Shown piece by piece: positions 42,813-53,011 of a stretch of DNA of 64,000 bases (position 1 is the stretch's first letter; every line of letters starts with the position of its first letter). The position numbers were made by a program, and so were the translations under genes. A model generated the notes under the pieces. The model was not told the DNA's origin, did no database searches, and saw only the letters and a program-made list of their open reading frames with translations. Source of the stretch: Tricholoma matsutake (lineage: Eukaryota > Basidiomycota > Agaricomycetes > Agaricales > Tricholomataceae); contig AP026550.1 of assembly GCA_026075535.2 (NCBI GenBank), positions 3,596,001-3,660,000 of the forward strand, written 5' to 3'.

Positions 42813-42824
42813 GTTATGGGCCCT
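42813..42824 (+). other. Copia-2 primer-binding site
   Basis: GGTTATGGGCCC directly follows the LTR, the same signal as in Copia-1. It is complementary to a CAU-bearing anticodon arm, so initiator tRNA-Met is the likely primer. Confidence 0.75.
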
Positions 42825-43005
42825 GCTGGGCACGTCGCGAACGACGTTGACTTCATCATCTCCAAATTATAACCTTGCACTCTTCGTGAGCTGCATCGTG
42901 CTCCCTGCGAGCTGCACTTAAAACCTAGGTTGACTAGGGTTAACCACTCTGAAGGAGTGTTTTTTCCTGAGATTGTGAAATGTGTTTTCTTGGATAAAAG
43001 ACTGA

Positions 43006-43950
43006 TTGAGCGCTTATAACAGCTGCCACCACAAAATCATGTCTTCAACCCTTGAAAAACTCGTACAAACTTTCGATGGCTCAAATTACATTCAATGGGC
43101 TGACTCCATGAAGGCATGGCTCAGGTCTCAGGGCCTCTGGCAGATAACTAGCAGGGCAGAAATCAAACCACCTCCAGTGCCTCCTTTGATGGCGGTGAAT
43201 GCTACTCTCGTAGCGGATGCTACTGCCAAGCTCCAGACCTGGAACAACAAAAATGACCAGGCTATTGGTAGCCTAGTGCTCCACCTGGCCCCCTCCATTC
43301 AGCAGCGTGCCAACACCAAGGACACTGCTGAGGAGGTGTGGGACCTCATTCACACTGATTATGGTGTCGATGGCCCCTCCCAAGTCTTTGCAGACTTTAG
43401 GTCTGCAATAGCAATCAAAATTCCAGCTGCGAATCCTGCACCAGAGATTGCTAAGATGGCTGACAAGTTTGAGCGCCTCATGGCTGCCAACGTTGCCATC
43501 CCCGAACTAGTTCAGGCAATGATCCTACTTGCTGCGATGCCGTGCAAGTACGATTCTTTGTCTGCCACGGTCCTTAACATGACTGCTACTAGTGCCTTGA
43601 CATTTAAACATGTCAAGGACTCCATTGTTGCTGAAGCCTCAAGGTGCACGGCAGTAGGAAAGCCCGCTGGCCAGCCTCAGGCCAACAAACTTTCCGCTGT
43701 CAAACGCAAAGGGGGAAACCCCAAATGGCAGCCCAAAGAAGGGCAAAACAACAATGGAGATTCATCCCGAAAACATGGACGACATGGGGACAAAAAGACT
43801 AAGGAGGAAAAGCCTAAAGAGAAACATACCCACCTCACCTCCAGTGCCTTTACCACCATAAATGGTAATGGCACCATCATACCACTGATGCCACTCATTC
43901 AGTGCATCGAAAAGCACGACCACACTCCCACAAGGGATCCTTGCTGCTGA
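43006..43950 (+). CDS. Copia-2 Gag
   Basis: Gag of the UBN2 type, 314 residues. The Met at 43039 (MSSTLEKLVQTFDGSNYIQWADSMKAWLRSQGLW) is a better start than 43006. Further Gag signatures are DQAIGSLVLHLAPSIQQR, AEEVWDLIHTDYG, PEIAKMADKFERLMAANVAIPELVQAMILLAAMP and HVKDSIVAEA. A basic C-terminal tail lacks a clean zinc knuckle in this frame. A frame break around 43900-44090 separates it from the protease. Confidence 0.9.
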   Translation: MSAYNSCHHKIMSSTLEKLVQTFDGSNYIQWADSMKAWLRSQGLWQITSRAEIKPPPVPPLMAVNATLVADATAKLQTWNNKNDQAIGSLVLHLAPSIQQRANTKDTAEEVWDLIHTDYGVDGPSQVFADFRSAIAIKIPAANPAPEIAKMADKFERLMAANVAIPELVQAMILLAAMPCKYDSLSATVLNMTATSALTFKHVKDSIVAEASRCTAVGKPAGQPQANKLSAVKRKGGNPKWQPKEGQNNNGDSSRKHGRHGDKKTKEEKPKEKHTHLTSSAFTTINGNGTIIPLMPLIQCIEKHDHTPTRDPCC

Positions 43951-44091
43951 CCACCTGCACAGGCATATACAGATGCGGCCTCTACCTCTCATTCGGTTTA
44001 TGCCAAATATCAGCAAGCTCAAGACACCCTCAAGCAAATGCATCTTCTGTGCAGCGCAAAAAATCTGTGACCGCTGGAAGAGCACCTAACG

Positions 44092-44616
44092 GTGCGAGAA
44101 GGTAAGAGGAGGAGGATCGAACCAGAACCAAGGATCATGGAGGTAGAAGACGACATTGTCTCCCTCAGATCGGAACCTCCGGTTTCTGATGAGGAAGTAT
44201 GGAAAGCTGTCAATGAGATGCTCGTCAATGAACCGCTTGAAACAGGAGGATATGATGACAGGTCAGTCCTTTTCCCTGCCACAAGCACTAAGATTAATAT
44301 TCCAATGATTACAGCAAACTTTTCATGTGAAATTTTACCACTATTAAATGTATCATGGAACTATTTAGATCTTAATATATGTGTTATGTGTGCAAATGGA
44401 AATTGTAAGAAAGGTGCCAACTGGATCATGGATTCAGGCACATCAAAACACTTCACTGGTGAAATGAAAGATTTCACTTCTTATGAGCCTTTACCAAGAA
44501 AGGACTCTACCTTGGTTCAAACAGCCACAGTTACTACTCATATAGTAGGAAAAGGAGCAGTCTTCATTAGACATCAGGTAGTATGTCACGGGAAGTCAGA
44601 GACATGTGAAATGTGA
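44092..44616 (+). pseudogene. Copia-2 protease region
   Basis: Starts with an acidic linker and includes the Copia protease motif WIMDSGTSKHFTG (about 44420-44460), with catalytic D-S-G present. It continues to IVGKGAVFIRHQV, then reaches TGA at 44614. The sequence after it (LLHTRHISTQLMSMGVFLQDG in shifted frame) matches the protease end, so a frameshift or mutation lies near 44590-44650. Confidence 0.8.
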
Positions 44617-44658
44617 TTATACCCCATCTACTACATACCCGACATTAATACTCAATTA

Positions 44659-46053
44659 ATGTCAATGGGTGTCTTCTTACAAGACGGAAGTGATGTGCGT
44701 GGTTCCTCCGCACACATTTCATTTATCGAGAAAGGAAACCCAATTATGCATTGTGTCCCTCTTAGGAGAAGTGACACGATTTATTGGGCTTGGACTCATA
44801 TAATGAGCACCAAAAAGGTCAATGTCGCGACCATATACGTCGCTGACTACTTGACTTGGCATAGGCAACTTGGACACCCATCCAAAGAGGCGCTAGGGAA
44901 AATGCCTAATAGCACCATCAAATTCCTGAGGAATTTAATTATTCCTAAAGACAAAATTATATGTCCAGGGTGCGCTGAAGGGAAAATGACATCAAAATCT
45001 TTTCCCGAATCAAATTCACATGCAGAGAAACCCTTTGAATTAATACATTCCGATCTAAAGGAACTCCCAGTACTATCATACCACAAACATAAATACTTTA
45101 TTGTATTTCTGGATGACAAGACATCACATATCTGGGTCCAGTGCCTTAGAAAGAAGTCTGATGCTGCTGCAGCAATTAGACAATTTCAGGCAATGGCTTT
45201 GACCCAGTATGGCACTACAATCAAGCGCTGGCGTGTTGATCCAGGGGGGGAGTTCAAAGATCGTGAGCTACAAAATATGCTCAAGGATTTTGGCATCAAA
45301 ATAGAGATGTCTGCACCCCACATTCACCAACAGAATGGGCACACAGAGTGTGCCATAAGGACAATAATGGAAAAGTCGCAAACCCTGCGATTTACTGCTT
45401 GTCTACCACAATCATGGTGGAAATTTTGCATTGAACATGCAACACACCTCTACAACCGAACCCCAATAAGGTGCCTGAAATGGCTGACACCTTTTGAGGA
45501 CCTGATGAAAGTCCACCCAGATCTAAACAATCTGAAGGTCTTTGGTTGCGGTGCTTACATCTATCTACCCAAAGAGAAATGTCCAACCACATTAGCTCCT
45601 CGATCGGAGTTAATGACGTACCTTGGATTAGAAGATGGCATTAAAGCATACCGTTTCATGTGACTTAGTGGCGCAATATTCATTGGTGCTACGGCACTAT
45701 TTGATGAAACATTGTTCCCATGCTGTCCCAGAGCTAAAGCTCCTGCCAAGACAGACCTTGGTGATTTTCCACCTCCAGAACCAGAAGATGACGACCACGA
45801 TGGTGATGATTCTATACCGCCACAAAATCCACCCCTTCCTCCATCATCAGAAAATGATGATGATGATGATGTACCAAGCGAGCAAAAGGCGCATGATGAT
45901 GCAACTGATGCTCCTCCTCTGCCGCCTCCAGTAACCACTGAGGACTTTCGTCCAAGATGTGAAGATCAACAGGAATGGCAGCAATTACCCCGTCGATCAG
46001 GCAGGCAGAGGAACATCCCAAACCGTCCTGGCAATACCTATGGAGAGAAGTGA
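44659..46053 (+). pseudogene. Copia-2 integrase
   Basis: The zinc-binding region is WHRQLGHPSKEALG and CPGCAEGKM (about 44850-44990). The core has IHSDLKELPV (first Asp), WRVDPGGEFKD (second Asp) and NGHTECAIRT (Glu; Arg after it is Cys). The C-terminal region PFEDLMKVHPDLNNLKVFGCGAYIY is clear. TGA at 45661-45663 and 46051-46053 replaces Arg codons in one continuous frame. Between them lie Pro/Asp-rich residues and a (GAT)n-coded Asp run near 45860, then PRRSGRQRNIPNR before RT. Confidence 0.9.
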
Positions 46054-46197
46054 CTCCCCTCTGACATAGAGAGAGACATTGCACGTGATTGATATTGGAA
46101 GAGATCTGTGGGTCAAGATTCGGATCATAACTGAACACGACCACGATCTCAACAGCAAGAACTGGTTGCTGGACCGAGTTCGGCACCCCATGAGAGT

Positions 46198-47848
46198 GTG
46201 CCCGATTCCAATAATCAAGAACATGATCACCCAATGGGGGAACTGGATGAAGCAGGTTATATTCAAAAGATAACCAAGGAAGGTGGAGATAAGCTTATTC
46301 GCTGGCTGTTGTCAAAAGCAGTCAAACCATCAAGTGAAATAAGCCAAGTTCCAAACCAATTTTGTGATATTGCGCGCCTACCAAGGCAGCAGCAACTTGA
46401 GTGGAAACAGGCTTGTCGTGAAGAATTAGAGGCTCTTCACAAGCGACAAGTCTATGACATTGTCGATCTTCCACATGATCAAAAAATGATCAAAAATAGA
46501 TGGGTTTTCTCCGTGAAATTGGACAGAAGAAAACGAGCCAGACTCATGGCAAAAGGCTTTTCACAAGTCAAAGGTGTTGACTTTGATGAGATTTTCTCAC
46601 CAGTAGTCCGCTATGAGACCGTACGCCTCATGTTTGTGCACTTGCGTCTCTAGAAGGCATGTATATGACCGGTCTAGATGTAAAAACTGCATTTTTATAT
46701 GGCAAACTAGAAGAGGAGATCTATATGGATCAACCCAATGGTTTCAGACTTGAGGGAAAAGAGCGCAAAGTAATGCACTTACGCTGAGCATTGTATGGCC
46801 TTAAACAGGCCTCACTAGCATGGTGGAAAGAGCTAGAGGCATTTATGTGCACCATTGGGTTTCTGCGCCCCAGCTCCGATGCTGGCATTTTCATACACAA
46901 GGATCCTAAGACAGGCAGCATTGTTATTGCGCTGGTCTATGTTGATGATGGCTTGTTCATGGGGAAGAACAAGAAACTTGTGGATGAAAAGAAGAATGCT
47001 TGTCTGAAGCATTGGGAGTGCCGTAGTACTGAAAAAGTCACAGAATTCTTAGGCATGCACATCACCCAGACTGCAAGCAAAGTCAAACTCAATCAAACTG
47101 AATATCTCGCCAAAGTGCTCGAGAGGTTCGAGATGACAAATGCCAAAGCTGCCCCCACTCCGCTCCCGACTGGTTACAAACCGTCAGAAAACACAGCGAT
47201 GCCAAACGTGGCGCTTAGATCAAAATATCAATCTGTGATCAGATCTTTATTGTATCTGATGCTCGGAACGCAACCTGATATCGCTTACACGGTAATCAGG
47301 ATGTCACAATTCTCGGCTAATCCTAGCCAAGAACATCTAGACAAAGCGTGCGCTATCTGGTGGGAACCCAGAAATATAACATAGTCTATAATGGAGAGAA
47401 ATCCGAAGGGCTACAGACCTTCACAGACTCTGATTGGGCAGCTGACACTGTCAAGCGCCAATCTACAATGGGTTACTTTGCTACTCTAGCGAGTGGCATT
47501 GTGTGCTGGCAGTCCTGTTTACAAAAAACTGTAGCACTGTCATCCACAGAAGCCGAATATATGGCTCTCTCTGACACTTGTTGACAGATAGTGTGGATAG
47601 AGTCCTTATTCCAGGAACTTGGATATATACTGAAGCGTGTACCAATCTGCGCTGATAATCAGGGATCCATCTTTATCGGATCAAATCCAGTTCAGGAAAG
47701 AAGGACCAAACATATAGACATTCGCTACCACTATACCCGCGAATGCATAGAAAATGACAAAGTCACAGTCATTTTCATTCCTGGAAGTGATAATCTGGCT
47801 GACATGTTCACAAAAGAACCTTGGCGCCATTCTATTCAGGAAATTTAG
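46198..47848 (+). pseudogene. Copia-2 reverse transcriptase and RNase H
   Basis: The RT blocks are WKQACREELEALHKRQVYDIVDLP, RWVFSVKLD, RARLMAKGFSQVKGVDFDEIFSPVVRYETVR, then after a frame change GLDVKTAFLYGKLEEEIYMDQP, GLKQASLAW and the active site LVYVDDGLFMG (about 46940). RNase H shows KSEGLQTFTDSDWAAD, LSSTEAEYMALSDTC and ADNQGSIFIGSNPVQERRTKHIDIRYHY, ending with LADMFTKEPW. TGA at 46785 and 47582 replaces Arg, and there is a frameshift near 46650. The active site residues themselves are intact. Confidence 0.9.
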
Positions 47849-47908
47849 AGACTCTCTCGGAATTACTTTCGAGGTTCAAACTTAGCTGCTTAGAGCGCTT
47901 TACAGTTT

Positions 47909-47917
47909 GAGGGGGGG
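47909..47917 (+). other. Copia-2 polypurine tract
   Basis: GAGGGGGGG directly before the 3' LTR. This is the plus-strand DNA primer expected there. Confidence 0.8.
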
Positions 47918-48512
47918 TGTTGAAATTAATTACCAATATTGTTGCATGTGCATATTTAGGGAACTGCACGGGTTTTACCCGCGGGTTTCCCACGCTTTTA
48001 TTTCCTAATTTATTCAATGAGTTTTGCATGAAAAATCATGAAGAAATGATTTTCTGGAAGCTTTTTGTTGGCTCTTTGTGATCTAACACATAAAACAATA
48101 TTTGTGTGACATCTGTCATGTGACAAGGTCGAAAATAAATTATTTTGTCCCTTGTATCAGAAGCATCCATTGAATAGCTATCAGAAAATCATTTTTTCAT
48201 GAGTTTTCATGCAAAACTCATTGAATAAATTAGGAAATAAAAGCGTGGGAAACCCGCGGGTAAAACCCGTGCAGTTCCCTATGCATATTCTCCCACATTA
48301 ATTACCAATATTGATACATGTTTCATATGGATATTCCTCTGGAGTCATGTGATATCCTTACTATTATGTATATAAGGAGAACCTGTACTGTAGTAGGAAT
48401 ATAGTGTTCTTACCTCTGCTAACCCCTAGCTGTAAGTCTAACTAAACCCCAGGTAGGTTGTAAGGAATGTGTTGTCTCTTCCCCTGTGCAGTGTATATAG
48501 TCTGCTCCAACA
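47918..48512 (+). repeat. Copia-2 3' LTR (interrupted by a MITE)
   Basis: The same sequence as the 5' LTR but 595 bp long because of a 325-bp insertion and its 8-bp duplication. Confidence 0.97.
47957..48281. mobile_element. 325-bp hAT-type MITE with 78-bp perfect TIRs
   Basis: Begins TAGGGAACTGCACGGG and ends with the exact reverse complement. The first 78 bp match perfectly, and imperfect pairing continues inward, leaving a centre of roughly 130 bp. TGCATATT is duplicated at both sides (47949-47956 and 48282-48289). The 5' LTR shows the empty site (TGCATATTCTCCC). The 8-bp TSD indicates hAT mobilisation. The element is non-coding. Confidence 0.95.
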
Positions 48513-48696
48513 TTGCTCCCGTTCGTCTAGTACTCCTACCTTTCTCCGCCTGTGAATGGGTTGGTTGCTTCTCTTTGGCGGATAGTTCCGGTGTCGTCGC
48601 CACGAGGTTCGCCCTTTTTTGTATTGAGTTGGGGTTCTCTGATAGAGTCGTTTGCCGAAGTCCCGGTGTAGCTGCCGGTGTCTGATTGTCCGGCAT
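48513..48696 (-). pseudogene. LINE ORF1 N-terminus
   Basis: From Met 48696: MPDNQTPAATPGLRQTTLSENPNSIQ, then VATTPELSAKEKQPTHSQAEKGRSTRRTGA. The frame runs to the Copia-2 insertion at 48513 and continues at 42547. It is Ser/Thr/Gln-rich and disordered, as is common in ORF1 starts. The 5' UTR is 48697-48852. Confidence 0.8.
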
Positions 48697-48852
48697 TTCG
48701 GTTGCCGGGCACTGGGGCGTCGTTCGCTTTTCCTTTGCTTCAGTTGTGTATTTACGCTATTCTATGACCCAGGAGTGTAGTTTCCTTTCGATCTGCCCAC
48801 TTTGAACCGTGGGAATTTTCGTATGAGGTGGCGGTACTGGATCAAGAAGCGT

Positions 48853-48865
48853 CAGTATAAACCAT
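48853..48865. repeat. LINE target-site duplication, right copy
   Basis: CAGTATAAACCAT, identical to 37973-37985. It marks the right edge of the transposon cluster. Confidence 0.9.
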
Positions 48866-49642
48866 ATAAGATAGTTATATAGATAGAACAGTTGGAGCCT
48901 TAGGCTACCACAATACTATCACATGCCTTACACGGTCACGTGTATATCACTCTCAAACTGGATTTTTCGGATCAGTCCTATGCAGTAGATTATATCTAGT
49001 AAGATAAATTCATCCACATGATGGAATGGACACATTGATAGTACCAATCTAGTAAATGTTCACCCCAGGAGTCAGTCAGGACTAAGGTGCCACTAAAAAG
49101 AAGGTAGGTTTATATAGTCTTTTAGTACTAATTACAAGAGTATAGCCTTTGGACTATGTAACATGTTTTAAACTACAAATTTAGTGGCTTACTCGTTTAC
49201 TAGTAGGTGGTAACCCTCATAGACTCGGTGTATTGGGCTCGTTACGCTTCTTTAGGGGTCACCAGCGAGGTAATTAACCAGCGCAAGGGGCCGATGACCG
49301 AGTGCCATACATACGCTCTACATGTCACCATTCATATTCCTTTGGACTACTAGTAGTTAGTAAGTACTGTGCTAGAAATATGTATGCCTCGAAGCTTATG
49401 AATTGTGTCCACTGCAAGTCCAAAGTAATGCGGCGAGTTCACCCGCTCGCCTTTAAGTACGTCTGGGCAATCGTGAATGCACTAATAGTATTACATCGTC
49501 GTGTAAGAATTCGTGGACGTGAAGATCTTGAATAGGCCATCTAATTGAAAATTATAGACCAGCTAAATCGGGGTTTCTTCCTATAAGCATGAGTTCGTGA
49601 ACTACTTTAATTGATAAGTGGCATGAGTACGAAGCCTACCAA
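48866..49642. other. Intergenic, nothing recognised
   Basis: AT-rich sequence between the LINE and the DUF6534 gene with no domain-bearing frame. It includes the 3' flank of the next gene. Confidence 0.5.
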
Positions 49643-51463
49643 TCATCTTTCGTCTTTCGTTCTCAAAGTGTACCAGGAGCCTGTCGGCATATGGTCATGA
49701 GGCTCGGCATGCGAATCAGGCAAGACTATTTCCGATATCCCACCGCCCATCTGCTCCCGCAAGGATTCTCTAGCATTCAGCATTCCTAGCAGACTGTTAA
49801 AATACACTGCCAAACATACTGGATTTAGCACGGTTCCACAGGGTATAAAAGGAGATATGATATACGTTTACCGAGTGAGTAATAGATTGAGATGGCAATG
49901 AGTCCGAATGGCCAGATGAGATGGCAGACGAGGCAACCCGTCGCAAATATTCTGAGAAGGAAAGATCCACATGGGAGGCAATCATTCTAGAAGCTAATAC
50001 TTACGATGTGAGAAGGCCTACAGTGGTGGTGGGGAGATCTGCAGGTGTGATACTAACATTTCCGAGTAAAGGTGAACTGACCTGTATTTATAGCGTAAAA
50101 CATCAATATATTTACGATAGAATCAGTTCTAGCGAGACATTGTTAGCTATAGCCTGTGTATTCAGAGGATGTTGGTGCAGTACCTCTTCCAACCCGTCCT
50201 ATTCTGCGCTAACAAAAAACAGAGCGATGTAGCAATGAGAATATCAGCGAGAACATCGCCTGCAAGAGAACCACAGAAGATATGCTGGAATGATGCTGTG
50301 AACAAAAGACATGACGTACACGAATCCGTGGACGTACTGCCAGTGTGATTTTGACAAGATACGAGGAAGAGTGCGAAGTTTGACTGGTATCAAACCTGGT
50401 TATCCCAGTATCTGAGACTACGATTGAGTGAATGCACAAACCTTTTGGCGCTGTAGACTGATTGTAACAGCTTGGTTTGACAGTGAAGCTGGAAGAACCT
50501 GCAGAAATACTTACCGATGCCAGTTGCTTTGGAGATAATTAACCTATACGTTTAAAATCAAGGTGTAGGAAATCTTACCAAATGCAAATACTGAGATTAT
50601 TGTCTTATCAATTGAAAGAAGATTCAGTCGGAATCAGGAAGCACTATGGAAGGTAGAGGGGACTTACAATGCCACCTGCAAGGTAATTGTTTCTGTCCGA
50701 TACTACAGATTCATGAAGACAAGTATGCAAAATCAAGCTTCGACTTACATAACCATACTCTCCGTATGAAAACTCTAGCAGGACACAGTAAGCTTCGCCG
50801 CTCAAGGATTGGAGATGTACATACAATCGGACAATGGTTTGCGTTATATACTACGGGGTGAAATTAGTGAACCTTTTCCTTTTCGCGGGTTCATTCAAAC
50901 ATACATTCAGGTACATCTGAGCCTTGAAGACTTGGATGTAAGCAGATCAAGTGGAAGACAAACAGAACAGCCTGATCACATACACAGAGAGACCTGTATT
51001 TACGATGATTAAAGCAGAGTGTTGAGGTAAACATAGTAAGCTCACCAGACGGATAAAGGATAACTATGTATGCCGAAATTCGAGACCATGACATAATATG
51101 AGGTATGTGTAACAAGCGCCAGCTGTACACTATCCAAAAGCCTGTGTAGAGCTCAGCTGGTCATGTTCAAGTCAAACAAACAACATAATGGATATACCAC
51201 AAGAAAAATATCTGAGGGTCATTGTCAGCATTTAGCATTGTAGTAGACGTGCGATCAGAACATACTAAGAGCTTGAGCAATTTACGGTCATTGTGGCCCT
51301 TGTTGTAGTACAGGTATGTCTGTACACACGTAATGCCATAGAAGCTAAGATATTATAAGCAGGATTGTATATTATCGGGGACGAGGTTGAGAACTTACAT
51401 CGCTGCAGCAAGGTTACCTAGCAGTTGAGCGCCCAATGTGCTCCTGTCATGGGTCGCTGCCAT
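49643..51463 (-). CDS. DUF6534-family multi-pass membrane protein (many introns)
   Basis: Met at 51463 opens MAATHDRSTLGAQLLGNLAA, the LGALLIG-type first helix of DUF6534. A 65-nt exon 1 ends at 51399. The next exon carries YGITCVQTYLYY and KLLKLL, and a 14-nt exon splits FFLW. Then come LLDSVQLALVTHTSYYVMVSNFG and PLSVW. The middle third (about 50500-51050) is hard to splice and may contain errors or decay. The end is clear: DVLADILIATSLCFLLAQNRTGW (about 50180-50250), TDSIVNILMFYAINTG, LLTSIFATGCLVCHLIWPFGLIAISIYYSL, then VCLAVYFNSLLGMLNARESLR and a hydrophilic tail, stop at 49643. At least six short GT-AG introns are implied. These proteins are seven-helix membrane proteins of basidiomycetes with no established role. 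Confidence 0.75.
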
Positions 51464-51663
51464 GGCAAAAGATAGAAATACGGGAGGACTCGAGAGACGA
51501 TAATCGTCAGAGAAGCTTTGATAGTTATACGGTTGAGAGATCATCAAACAGACACCGTGGCCAAGTCAGCGAAGGACAAGAGGCGGTAATCATTCGACAA
51601 CCGATCCAGATCCCTGGGGACGAGACAATGACTCTGAGATAGTGCCCGACAGCGCAGTCTGAT

Positions 51664-52077
51664 TTAAACATAGATCCTGAGATCCCGACTTAGCGGAGTG
51701 GACAGAAAAAGTAACCCTTCTGTTGCCGCCAGTCCGAGTAGGGTGATAATGACACAGCTAAGAATGATGGGTTTGAAAGTGGCCCAAAGGGATCGAAGGA
51801 TCGTGTTGGAGCCAGATCTAGGACCTTGAAACAACTTGGAAATGAAGGCTAGGAACTGGACACCGACGTGTTGGCGAGCATTGAGAACGTTGATGCAGAC
51901 ACAAGATGGCCATCTCGGACCGGGGAAAGCTCGGAGTGGGAATGAGATGGAGTCGAACCGCCTGCAGTACTTACTTTGATCCCACGATGATTGTTGTTTT
52001 AACAAGCTTTCATAATATATAACTTGAAGAATGCTGATAGGATAGACCAACTGGATCACCATTCCTACTTCCAACAT
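51664..52077 (-). CDS. Short hydrophobic protein or exon, unidentified
   Basis: A minus-strand frame with two probable introns (for example GTAAGTACTG at about 51977). The last part, SNTILRSLWATFKPIILSCVIITLLGLAATEGLLFLS, forms one or two membrane helices and vaguely resembles the start of the first membrane domain of ABC-C transporters. No nucleotide-binding domain is nearby, so it is a fragment or something else. I do not assign a function. Confidence 0.3.
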   Translation of the reverse strand: MLEVGMVIQLVYPISILQVIYYESLLKQQSSWDQSKYCRRFDSISFPLRAFPGPRWPSCVCINVLNARQHVGVQFLAFISKLFQGPRSGSNTILRSLWATFKPIILSCVIITLLGLAATEGLLFLSTPLSRDLRIYV

Positions 52078-53011
52078 AGACTGCGGAGGCCAACGCTCGA
52101 GTCTCGAAAACTTGAGTGTGCTCTAGGCTGCTCTACGCCAATCTACGCCATTCATGCTGTACCTCGAGCACAGCATGCCGATGGATGCCACGATCCAAGA
52201 AAATCACCATGATTGATCCCGACTCAGGCTCCAAGCAGTTGTTTAGCGGATGCTTATCGTTGAACATTATCGCCCCAATCTACCATCCCACTATGACACG
52301 CTTCCATCGCATCCCCAATCTCGCGCAGGCTATCAAAGAAATCTTTGTGCAATCCCATTAGGGCCATAACTCGCGATCGGTCTCCACATCGATCAGAGGG
52401 AGAGACAAGCACTACCATTTCTATATCAGAGGTCCTCGGTCCTGGCATATTATATTAGGGCTCGGATGTTTGCCTCTGGAGCCTCAACTCGGCAAGTACT
52501 TCGTGCTTCTCGGGGTAAGTATTTCGCGCTTCTCGGCGACGTATGAATAGTCAGACCACAGTGCCCACGCGTTTTCACTCGATACTCCAGTGATCCTCTG
52601 ACATATCGCACCTTATGGGGATTTCGAGTCCAAAGCCGTGGCATTCTCTTCTCCAGCTCCATATCGACAGCTGTTACGTACCCTCACGCTCGAGCACATG
52701 AAGATCGACAGTCAGCGCTGATCGGGCAAAACGCATCTATCAGGTGATTGATCATTTTACTTAGACGCTTCTGTCTGTCTCGAAGCTGAGCGTCAATGAT
52801 GAACGTTGAACCTTAGCCATCACAAGTCATACATGACGGGCCTTCAAAGGTTCATGTGTTACAATTAAAGTCACGTTTCATCAAATACTACTTAACTTTG
52901 CGAGTCCAGTTGGCAGTGGTCGAAATTCTTTAGCATGTCCTGCCTCTGACGCAATATATATATATATATATTGGGCTGTTGCCGTCATCCAAAAAGCTGC
53001 AGTATACGGTT
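52078..53011. other. No confident gene
   Basis: Minus-strand fragments (52254-52448 and 52450-52662) might belong to a decayed gene but show no domain. An (AT)9 microsatellite lies at 52955-52972. Confidence 0.4.

Larger units (their letters stand above)
42553..48512 (+). mobile_element. Copia-2: Ty1/Copia element inserted in LINE ORF1
   Basis: LTRs at 42553-42812 and 47918-48512 flank a primer-binding site, gag, protease, integrase, RT and RNase H in Copia order. TSD TTGCT at 42548-42552 and 48513-48517 is perfect. Apart from a MITE in the 3' LTR, the two LTRs are nearly identical, so the element is young. Several TGA codons for Arg and small frameshifts nevertheless disable pol. Confidence 0.97.
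37986..48852 (-). mobile_element. LINE-type non-LTR retrotransposon (Tad1-like), carrying Copia-2
   Basis: On the minus strand it has ORF1 with CCHC knuckles, then ORF2 with apurinic-type endonuclease, RT, RNase H and a C-terminal zinc motif. It ends in a poly(A) run (T-run at 37989-38003). A perfect 13-bp duplication marks both ends, as expected from target-primed reverse transcription. Copia-2 occupies 42553-48512 inside ORF1. The RT core is deleted, so the copy cannot move itself. The region 38004-38472 is its 3' UTR. Clade assignment is by domain order only. Confidence 0.9.

Noticed and set aside
51664..52077. Full ABC transporter gene
   Set aside because: Only one or two helices resemble ABC-C transporters. 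No Walker motifs were found nearby.
52955..52972. (AT)9 microsatellite as a regulatory or boundary element
   Set aside because: It is short and common in AT-rich intergenic DNA.
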